A stretch of DNA of 46,975 nucleotides from an uncultured Bacteroidales bacterium. GTDB taxonomy: Bacteria > Bacteroidota > Bacteroidia > Bacteroidales > Muribaculaceae. Below are positions 33,566 to 40,012 of the stretch, piece by piece; the stretch's first letter is position 1; every line of letters begins with the position of its first letter. Position numbers and translations under genes: made by a program. Under the pieces are notes generated by a model, which did no database searches, was not told the origin of the DNA, and saw only the letters and a program-made list of their open reading frames with translations. The stretch spans positions 1 through 46,975 of the forward strand of contig CACWNQ010000020.1 of the NCBI GenBank assembly GCA_902762385.1. The letters run 5' to 3'.

Positions 33566-34989
33566 ACCATCATTATACTATACTGCCATTTCGGTTTTCT
33601 CTTTTCAACGATAACGAATATTTGCTTACAAATGATGTAGGTGAATACATTTTCCTTAGTGCTGAAGATTTCAAAAGCTTTATTAACTATAATCTTGATA
33701 TACAGTCGCAGATTTTCCAAGATATTGCATCTAAGCAAATTGCAACGACTGATAAGGTTGAAGATGTCGTGAATATGCTTGCCACCAAGTTTCGAACTAA
33801 GAAAAGTATTCTTAGAGACTTCACGACACTGCACATGGTTGTGCCCACATTGCGCTGCAATTCAAGCTGCATTTATTGCCAAGTCGCTCGTAAGAACATG
33901 GATGACCGCACGTCTGACATGACAAAAGAGACGGCAAAAAAAATCATTAAAACCATCTTTCAATCACCTTCGCCATGCATTAAGATTGAATTCCAAGGAG
34001 GCGACCCTTCAACCTATTTCGAAATGGTTGAATATATGATTGAGGAAGCAGAGTTACAAAACCTGTTCAAGAAGAAAGAACTTGAATTTGTAATTTGCAC
34101 TAATATAACGCTTTTAGACGAGAGTAAAATCAAGTATCTTAAAAAGCATAATTGTTTTATTTCTACCTCTCTCGATGGTCCAAAAGCTATCCATAATGCG
34201 AACCGGCCTCTACAAACCACAGCCGAGACCTTCGAAATCTTTGAAGAAAAGCTAAAATTAGTTCGTGAAGTTTGGGGAGACAATAATTGCGTTTCTGCGC
34301 TCATGACAACATCGAAATTTGCCTTATGGCATTTCAAGGAAATTGTTGACGAATATGTGCGATTAGGTTTTAATAGTATCTTCTTGCGCTCGCTTAACCC
34401 TTATGGCTTTGCAAAACAATATAAAGATAAGATAGCATACCCGATTGAGGATTTCATAGAAAATTATAAGATTGGTCTTGATTATATTATAGATCTCAAT
34501 AAAAAAGGGACATTTTTTATTGAGGGTTTTGCTGCATTGCTCTTGAGAAGAATGCTAACGCCTTTTGCAACCGGCTTTGTCGATTTACAATCTCCAGCAG
34601 GTGTTGGTATTGCCGGGGCAATATACGACTATGATGGTAACGTATATGTTTCAGATGAGGGAAGAATGATGGCAAGATTTAAGCGCTATGATTTCAAACT
34701 TGGAAACGTGAACGAAAACACTTATCAAGAAATATTTAATGGCGAGCACCTTCACAATATCATAAGCAATGCATGCAACGAATGCCTTCCAGGGTGTGCC
34801 ACTTGCGTTTTCCAGCCTTATTGTGGAGCAGACCCTGTCCGCAATATGTCTGAACAAAACGATATGGTAGGCTTCAGACCAACAAACGAGATGTGTAAGA
34901 AGACCAAAGCCATTATAAGATATTTATTTGAACTTATTAAGCAAAATGACCCTGAAACAATTAACGTTTTTTGGTCATGGATTAGATGA
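33562..34989 (+). CDS. hxsB: His-Xaa-Ser system radical SAM maturase HxsB
   Basis: A 475-residue radical SAM peptide maturase. An N-terminal region of about 90 residues precedes the cluster motif C-N-S-S-C-I-Y-C (Cys 99, 103, 106). G-G-D-P-S near 148 is the SAM-binding glycine motif, and T-N-I-T-L and S-T-S-L-D-G-P near 190-210 continue the barrel. A C-terminal Cys-rich SPASM-like region (C-N-E-C-L-P-G-C-A-T-C-V-F-Q-P-Y-C near 417-433) should hold auxiliary Fe-S clusters, typical of enzymes that modify peptides. Predicted cytoplasmic. Probable substrates are the HxS tails encoded in this operon. Confidence 0.85.
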   Translation: MNHHYTILPFRFSLFNDNEYLLTNDVGEYIFLSAEDFKSFINYNLDIQSQIFQDIASKQIATTDKVEDVVNMLATKFRTKKSILRDFTTLHMVVPTLRCNSSCIYCQVARKNMDDRTSDMTKETAKKIIKTIFQSPSPCIKIEFQGGDPSTYFEMVEYMIEEAELQNLFKKKELEFVICTNITLLDESKIKYLKKHNCFISTSLDGPKAIHNANRPLQTTAETFEIFEEKLKLVREVWGDNNCVSALMTTSKFALWHFKEIVDEYVRLGFNSIFLRSLNPYGFAKQYKDKIAYPIEDFIENYKIGLDYIIDLNKKGTFFIEGFAALLLRRMLTPFATGFVDLQSPAGVGIAGAIYDYDGNVYVSDEGRMMARFKRYDFKLGNVNENTYQEIFNGEHLHNIISNACNECLPGCATCVFQPYCGADPVRNMSEQNDMVGFRPTNEMCKKTKAIIRYLFELIKQNDPETINVFWSWIR

Positions 34990-34993
34990 TGAT

Positions 34994-35467
34994 ATGAAAC
35001 GAATATTAATATCAGTAGCAGCATTTTTAATATCTATTTTTGCATTCTGTCAAGATAGATATATGAACGCTTATGCAAAATTTTCTGGTAAAGTTAATAA
35101 GGACGTTGTAGGTAAACTTGATATTAACAAGCGCGGTCGACTTGTCCTCTATCTTGGAAGCAAATCCATTGAAGTCTATCCTGAAGAATGGACAGTCAGC
35201 TCTGACTTATACATTATTATTGGAAACGAAAAGTTTAAGATTAGCAGAAAACAACGCGATTCCTATGGTTCGTATCTCCTTATTAACAAAGAGGGCGAAA
35301 AATATTATGTAACATTTAGAGGAGGTGATTTTATTAGAATCAACGCCAACGCTTCGGAAAAGGCAAACGAATACTTCTTAAAATATTCTTCTCCTAGCCA
35401 TGCTGCTCACACCTCTCATTTTTCGGGACATAATTCACATGTTTCACATTATTCGGCTAATAAATAA
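34994..35467 (+). CDS. Second His-Xaa-Ser tailed exported protein (candidate HXS substrate)
   Basis: A 157-residue protein. The start at 34994 (MKRILISVAAFLISIFAFCQ) gives a signal peptide; an earlier in-frame ATG lies inside hxsB. The folded part (about 22-130) is a small beta-rich domain. The last 22 residues read as H-x-S units: HAA, HTS, HFS, G, HNS, HVS, HYS, then A-N-K (His at 136, 139, 142, 146, 149, 152). Its position between the two radical SAM genes and the matching H-Y-S last unit in HxsA support it as a second substrate. No substrate of this size and layout is part of the basic HxsABCD definition as I know it. Confidence 0.75.
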   Translation: MKRILISVAAFLISIFAFCQDRYMNAYAKFSGKVNKDVVGKLDINKRGRLVLYLGSKSIEVYPEEWTVSSDLYIIIGNEKFKISRKQRDSYGSYLLINKEGEKYYVTFRGGDFIRINANASEKANEYFLKYSSPSHAAHTSHFSGHNSHVSHYSANK

Positions 35468-35469
35468 TT

Positions 35470-36591
35470 ATGAAACAAATTTATGGCAAACAAAATAACA
35501 TCACTGACTATGTTTTAGGTCGAATATCGACACAAAATAGGTTCTTTCTGAATCGCCAAGATTGTATTCTTGTTGATGAAAATGCCTCCTGTTGTCCGCG
35601 TGGCTATATTGCAACCATAACCACTAAAACAGAAACTAAAGGTTCGCGTCCAATAGTTACAGTTGAATCTGTTTCTGATTTTGTCGAGGGTGACGTTGTG
35701 CTTATAAATAAAAAAGGCGAAGTTATTTTTCTTTTTGAAATTCGTTCAATACATAACGCTATATTTGCAACGGAACGGTGCAACCATAGATGCATCATGT
35801 GCCCTCAACCACCAGTCGTAGATGAAATTGATAAAACACCTTTTAATCTTAAGCTGATTTCTTTAATTGATAAAAACGCTTGTGAAATTGGAATTACTGG
35901 AGGCGAACCAACACTTATAGGCGACAAACTTTTTGATTTAATAAAACAAATCCAAAAATATCAACCTAAAGCAGCAATTAGCTTACTCTCAAATGGTGTA
36001 AAATTTGCTGATAAAAGCTATGCAATGAAACTTGCCCTCTGCAAGCATCATGACTTACAAGTTGATGTTCCTATATTCTCTGACATAGCAGATGAGCATA
36101 ACCGTATAGTGGGTGCAAAAACTTTCTATAAAACGGTTCAAGGCCTTTATAATCTTGCACTTTTCAGACAAAAGATTGGTATTCGTATAGTTGTTCACCG
36201 TCAAACTTATAAAAGACTTCCTCAATTTGCTGATTATATATATCACAACTTCCCTTTTGTGAGTCAAGTTGCTTTCTTGCAAATGGAAACGACTGGTAAC
36301 GCTAGCGATAACATTAATGAAATTTGGATTGACCCGTTTGATTACAATGAGCAGCTCCAAGAGGCCGTTAATATATTAGACCAAAGAGGTATCAGAACCT
36401 ATATCTATAATGCTCAACTTTGTGTCTTGCCTGAATCTTTGTGGCCTTTTGCTCAAAATGCAATTTCAGATTGGAAAGATACATATTTACCATTATGTAA
36501 TGATTGCAAACTAAAAGAAAGATGTGGCGGACTTTTTGAGTCAAATCAGACTCATCACAGTTCTCACATTAGACCATATAGAGAGAATTAA
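35470..36591 (+). CDS. hxsC: His-Xaa-Ser system radical SAM maturase HxsC
   Basis: A 373-residue second radical SAM enzyme. It has an unusual N-terminal beta domain of about 90 residues, then the cluster motif C-N-H-R-C-I-M-C-P-Q-P-P (Cys 104, 108, 111). The following G-I-T-G-G-E-P-T near 140-147 is the SAM motif. The C-terminal C-N-D-C-K-L-K-E-R-C-G-G near 345-356 may bind another cluster. The last residues read T-H-H-S-S-H-I-R-P-Y, a short His-Ser stretch reminiscent of the substrates. Two nt separate it from the previous gene. The chemistry is unknown; HxsB and HxsC probably act in sequence or on the same peptide. Confidence 0.85.
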   Translation: MKQIYGKQNNITDYVLGRISTQNRFFLNRQDCILVDENASCCPRGYIATITTKTETKGSRPIVTVESVSDFVEGDVVLINKKGEVIFLFEIRSIHNAIFATERCNHRCIMCPQPPVVDEIDKTPFNLKLISLIDKNACEIGITGGEPTLIGDKLFDLIKQIQKYQPKAAISLLSNGVKFADKSYAMKLALCKHHDLQVDVPIFSDIADEHNRIVGAKTFYKTVQGLYNLALFRQKIGIRIVVHRQTYKRLPQFADYIYHNFPFVSQVAFLQMETTGNASDNINEIWIDPFDYNEQLQEAVNILDQRGIRTYIYNAQLCVLPESLWPFAQNAISDWKDTYLPLCNDCKLKERCGGLFESNQTHHSSHIRPYREN

Positions 36592-36620
36592 TTTATTGTT
36601 TAACAATTAAATGCAGTAGA

Positions 36621-36893
36621 ATGAAAAAATTAGCATTTGTATTAATCTCATTTGTTATGGGATGTGCTGGTTTTGTTTCATCAGCTGGGAACAACATTGC
36701 GACAAGATTTGTTCGCACTTCTAGTGAAGAACAGATTGCTTCGCAAAATGACCAGCCGTTGATACTGGAACTACCTACTATTGGGCAGACATCTGCGACG
36801 TGGCATAGTTCACACTCGTCACATAGCTCGCACTCGTCACACAGCTCACATAGTTCGCACAGTTCTCATAGCTCTCACTATTCAGGTTTCTAA
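36621..36893 (+). CDS. hxsA: His-Xaa-Ser repeat protein HxsA (predicted precursor)
   Basis: A 90-residue precursor. An N-terminal signal-like hydrophobic segment (M-K-K-L-A-F-V-L-I-S-F-V-M-G-C-A-G) could be lipidated at Cys 15 or cut after S-S-A. A linker of about 35 residues follows. The tail is eight tandem H-S-S units and one H-Y-S, ending G-F (His at 62, 65, 68, 71, 74, 77, 80, 83, 86). The repeated codons vary (His CAT/CAC, Ser AGT/AGC/TCA/TCG/TCT), so the protein pattern is under selection rather than fresh slippage. It is the target expected for HxsB/HxsC; modification would precede export. A terminator follows. Confidence 0.85.
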   Translation: MKKLAFVLISFVMGCAGFVSSAGNNIATRFVRTSSEEQIASQNDQPLILELPTIGQTSATWHSSHSSHSSHSSHSSHSSHSSHSSHYSGF

Positions 36894-37173
36894 TGTAATT
36901 TTTGAACTTGAAAAAGGTCGGACCTCAGTAATCCTATGGGTTGCTGAGGTTTTTCTTTTAAAACCAACATTCTGTGGTGGCTCTCTCATTGGTAAGGATT
37001 GAGACGGATTACATCATTCAATCCTTGCTTAGTTTTGGCTTCGCCCACCATTGGGCTACTGTTTGGCATAGAAATCAGATGAGTTTGGTTCTGTCCTCTC
37101 TTCTTACCATGCACTAATTGTGGTTTGCTTTGATGTGGGTATAGAATTTATATTTAAATGATTAAAAGATGTT
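36894..37173. other. Intergenic tail of the HXS operon
   Basis: No gene in these 280 bases. It contains the HXS terminator (36922-36959) and a weak inverted repeat, GGATTGA/TCAATCC, near 36997-37024 without a T tail. The rest shows no open frame or RNA that I can support. Confidence 0.5.
36922..36959 (+). terminator. Terminator of the HXS operon
   Basis: A stem of about 12 bp (CCTCAGTAATCC with GGGTTGCTGAGG, two G-T pairs) with a three-base loop, followed by TTTTTCTTTT. Confidence 0.85.
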
Positions 37174-38272
37174 TTAGTCAAAGAATTGCTGGCGGTTTAT
37201 CCAGAGCTTGAAGAAGGAGTCGTTGATTGTCACGGTTTGCCCTTCAATGTCGATTATGTCTTTCTTAAGCAGGGCTTTCTTTATAGCATTCACGTTTGCC
37301 GATGATTCGAGCCTGTATCTCTTGATGACTTCCTTGCTGCTGTGACCAGTAGTAATACCGCTGGCAACAGCCCTGAGAAAATTCATTTGCAATTCAGAGA
37401 GCTGTTCTACTTCTCGTTGAAAGAAAATCCTATTCTTTGGTGACAACTTTCCCTGATTTGTACCAAATAATCCATGCTAAATGTTGGACGTATGAGGAAA
37501 GATTGTCGGTTGTCTGACAAATCTTAGTCGCTTGTTCCGTGGTGATTACCTTTCCTGTTTCCTTGAACTTGTCGCAAATGAAAGGTACCCATTCGCTTGT
37601 GGGGATTTTCTTCAAGAACATCATGTCGCCAAATTTGAAGAATGGCATACTCTTGTCATTGAAGAACTGCTCCATCAGGTGTTTCTTACTGCCAAACATA
37701 CAATAAGTTACATGCTGCTGATGTTGCCATGCGGAGCGCAATTTTTTTTGAAACTTTATTGAGTCAGGGAAGTCACCAATCTGCTGGAACTCGTCTAAAC
37801 ATATAACGAGCCTGATGTTCTTCTTTTGTGCGATTTTTTCAGGTAATTGCAGTATGTCTAAATCGGAGTCATCTTTTGGATTCCAGTCAAATGACATTGA
37901 GAAATCGCTCATGGGGTCGGGGCCAAAAGAGAATTTGGGTGACACCCGTGAAAGAAAAGTCTTCGCCATCTCGGCCCATTCTTCAAGCTTTGATGAGGTC
38001 TGTTTTATGATTGTTGAAGCAAAGGCATGATAGAATTCATTCTCCGACTTGCATTGAAAAATATCGATGTAGATAGGTTTTATTCTGGGATTGCTAATTT
38101 CAGAAATCACTTTCTTGACGAGTGAAGTCTTTCCCCATCGACGAGGGGAAATCAAAATGGTATTGATACCGTGAGTTAGGTTGGCATTCAGACGTCTCGC
38201 ATCTTCTTGCCTGTCGGTGAAATACTCTCCCTCCGCGGCTTTTCCAAAAACAAAAGGATTAATCTCGTTCAT
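37174..38272 (-). pseudogene. AAA family ATPase, frameshifted
   Basis: Two overlapping frames together make one ATPase of the family with an N-terminal P-loop and a C-terminal winged-helix domain. The upstream frame (38272 to 37430) has Walker A, S-P-R-R-W-G-K-T-S, near residue 42 and Walker B, L-V-I-C-L-D-E-F, near 158, and ends ...G-K-V-V-T-K-E-stop. The downstream frame (37446 to 37174) resumes N-R-I-F-F-Q-R-E-V-E-Q-L-S, the normal family continuation, but its only start is a TTG. Relatives have some 12-15 more residues between these points, so a small deletion with frameshift is likely. The ATPase core may still be made. Confidence 0.75.
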
Positions 38273-38301
38273 AATTGTAGGTGGTTAAGTTGTTACTTTT
38301 T

Positions 38302-38514
38302 TCAATTTGTTTTCTCGACGATTAGTTCGGTGGAGCTTTCCTCAAGGGCGTTGTGCTTATCAAGGTGGATGTGTGCGCCTGGCGTATTGTCCAGTGCCAA
38401 AGCCGTCAAGTGGTTTGCAAGCGATAGCAATCCTTCCTTGTTTGCGGTTATTGTCACGGCATCATTCTCAACTTTCACGGCAATCGAAAATCCGTCAATC
38501 CATTTCATTTCCAT
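38302..38514 (-). CDS. Imm32-like immunity protein
   Basis: A 70-residue protein. The pattern N-K-E-G-L-L-S-L-A-N-H-L-T-A-L-A near 25-40, then H-I-H-L-D-K near 48-53 and E-E-S-S-T-E-L-I-V near 58-66, fits the Imm32 immunity family, which neutralises polymorphic toxins. No toxin gene with a recognisable nuclease or other toxin domain is present within the window, so it is an orphan or protects against neighbours' toxins. It lies 29 nt upstream of the broken ATPase, same strand. Confidence 0.65.
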   Translation of the reverse strand: MEMKWIDGFSIAVKVENDAVTITANKEGLLSLANHLTALALDNTPGAHIHLDKHNALEESSTELIVEKTN

Positions 38515-38547
38515 TGCGCTAAGTTTTGTATAAATGTGAATTGTAGA

Positions 38548-39357
38548 TTATGGTGATAGCAGTAACTTGGCAATCTCGGCGACTTCTTCTTCGCGTTTAG
38601 TGCGCTTTATGAAGATGGCGATGGGGTAGTAGTCGCCATTGGGCATAATTACGATGCCCACATCGTTGATGCCTCTAAGCGTTTTGCCTTTAGAGAATCC
38701 AGTACCGGTCTTGTGGGCGAGTTGAGCGCCTGGTGGAAGTGCTGCTTTGATGCGGTTGTTGCCCGTTTCGCAGTTGAGCATCAAGTCCCATATATACATC
38801 AACACAGGACTTGATTGTCGTTCGCAGTAGAACCAATTGAGCAGTTCGGCCATATCGCGAGGCGTGCACCAATTGTCGTGTGATTGTCGTGGCTTGCTGT
38901 GCATCTGTTTTTCGGTCCATTTCAAGCGTATGTTTTTGAATCCCAGGCTACGCAAATAGTTCTGGACATCTCGTGGACCACCACACAATTTGAATAGCAG
39001 GTCGCAAGCGTTGTTGTCACTCTGCTGCAGCGACAGGGCAAGCAGTTCGCCATAGCTGAATTCTCGCTCCTCGTCAATAATCTTAAGCATTGGCGACCAA
39101 GTGTTCTGGTCTAAGTCCTGCTTTTTCACAGTCACTCGCTTGTCGAGACTGATGCAGCACGAATCAAGATAATGGGCGACATAGATGGCTTGCGGAAACT
39201 TCATCACGCTGTTCATCTCATAGCGCTTATCAGCAGTGCCCTTATAACTGATATCAAGGTCTCCCTTAATGATGTGGGCACCACAACGTTGCGCCTGCAC
39301 TTGAAAGCCGAGCAAAATAACGAGGAGAAAGAATAATAACTTTTTTATGCTCTTCAT
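38548..39357 (-). CDS. Class A beta-lactamase (subclass A2-like)
   Basis: A 269-residue exported serine beta-lactamase. The start at 39357 (MKSIKKLLFFLLVILLGFQVQAQ) gives a signal peptide; the longer open frame runs into msrA. All class A motifs are present: S-V-M-K near residue 50 (catalytic Ser), S-D-N near 110, an omega-loop Glu in K-W-T-E-K-Q-M near 147, and K-T-G-T near 225. The lineage resembles CfxA/CepA-type enzymes of Bacteroidota, which hydrolyse cephalosporins; substrate range here is not known. It sits 10 nt after msrA and is probably co-transcribed. Chromosomal context with no mobile genes beside it suggests a resident gene. Confidence 0.88.
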   Translation of the reverse strand: MKSIKKLLFFLLVILLGFQVQAQRCGAHIIKGDLDISYKGTADKRYEMNSVMKFPQAIYVAHYLDSCCISLDKRVTVKKQDLDQNTWSPMLKIIDEEREFSYGELLALSLQQSDNNACDLLFKLCGGPRDVQNYLRSLGFKNIRLKWTEKQMHSKPRQSHDNWCTPRDMAELLNWFYCERQSSPVLMYIWDLMLNCETGNNRIKAALPPGAQLAHKTGTGFSKGKTLRGINDVGIVIMPNGDYYPIAIFIKRTKREEEVAEIAKLLLSP

Positions 39358-39367
39358 TGTTGTGTTT

Positions 39368-39880
39368 TTATCGCGACGGCTTCGCGCGGCGGGCGAGCTC
39401 AAAGAGGCCCAGGGGTAAGTGACAATAGCCGTCGGGGTTCTTGTCGAGGTAGTCTTGGTGGTATTCCTCGGCGGGGTAGAAGCAGTTGAGTGGCAATACC
39501 TCGGTGACAATGGGCTTGAAGTAGCGTTCGGCCTCGTTGGCTACACGCTTTTCGATAACTTGCAGGTCGGCGGTATCGGTGTAGTAGATGCCAGTGCGGT
39601 ATTGCGGACCCACGTCGTGCCCTTGCTGATCTTGGAGAGTGGGGTCAATAGCTTTGAAATACATGTCGAGTAGGAACTCGAGGCCAATCTTTTCGGGGTC
39701 ATATACTACCTTCACGGTCTCGGCATGCCCTGTCTTGTGAGTGCACACTTGTTCGTAAGAAGGGTTCTCGACAGTGCCATTGGCATATCCTACTTGCGTC
39801 TCAACCACGCCATCAATCAACTTGAAAAAATGCTCGGTGCCCCAAAAGCATCCTCCAGCCAAATAAATTTCTCGTGTCAT
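39368..39880 (-). CDS. msrA: Peptide methionine-(S)-S-oxide reductase MsrA
   Basis: A 170-residue enzyme that reduces Met-S-sulfoxide. Catalytic G-C-F-W-G near residue 10 and G-Y-A-N-G near 33 match MsrA, as do H-A-E-T-V near 54 and Y-H-Q-D-Y-L near 141. The start at 39880 (MTREIY) is preferred to an in-frame ATG 10 codons upstream because it begins at the family N-terminus. No signal peptide, so cytoplasmic. It leads the short operon with the beta-lactamase. Confidence 0.93.
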   Translation of the reverse strand: MTREIYLAGGCFWGTEHFFKLIDGVVETQVGYANGTVENPSYEQVCTHKTGHAETVKVVYDPEKIGLEFLLDMYFKAIDPTLQDQQGHDVGPQYRTGIYYTDTADLQVIEKRVANEAERYFKPIVTEVLPLNCFYPAEEYHQDYLDKNPDGYCHLPLGLFELARRAKPSR

Positions 39881-39957
39881 AATTATGTATTTTTTTATAA
39901 CATAACGCATTAAAATGCTATGAAATTATGTGAAGTATAATAAAATGTAGTTTATGG

Positions 39958-39988
39958 TTGCAAAATCGTTAGATTTTCACTATTTTTG
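39958..39988 (+). promoter_or_regulatory. Promoter of the acyl-CoA synthetase gene
   Basis: -33 TTG at 39958-39960, 20-nt spacer, -7 TATTTTTG at 39981-39988. This makes a leader of about 18 nt and places the start at 40013, ruling out the TTG at 39986 as a start codon. Confidence 0.7.
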
Positions 39989-40012
39989 CAAATTCAAATA
40001 AACAGAAATACT

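Noticed and set aside
34928-34993. Upstream start for the second HxS protein
   Set aside because: The extension lies inside hxsB; the start at 34994 begins a proper signal peptide directly after hxsB stops.
36800-36890. Possible CRISPR-like or satellite array from the repeated 9-nt units
   Set aside because: The repeats are in frame in hxsA, encode uniform His-Ser-Ser and have no spacers.
36997-37024. Second terminator after hxsA
   Set aside because: The GGATTGA/TCAATCC inverted repeat lacks a T tail and the strong terminator at 36922-36959 precedes it.
37174-37446. Separate 90-residue gene
   Set aside because: It opens with TTG and its sequence is the C-terminus of the ATPase family, so it is the downstream half of one broken gene.
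39358-39510. 51-residue N-terminal extension of the beta-lactamase
   Set aside because: It overlaps the msrA coding region in another frame and lacks a signal peptide; MKSIKK at 39357 restores a normal precursor.
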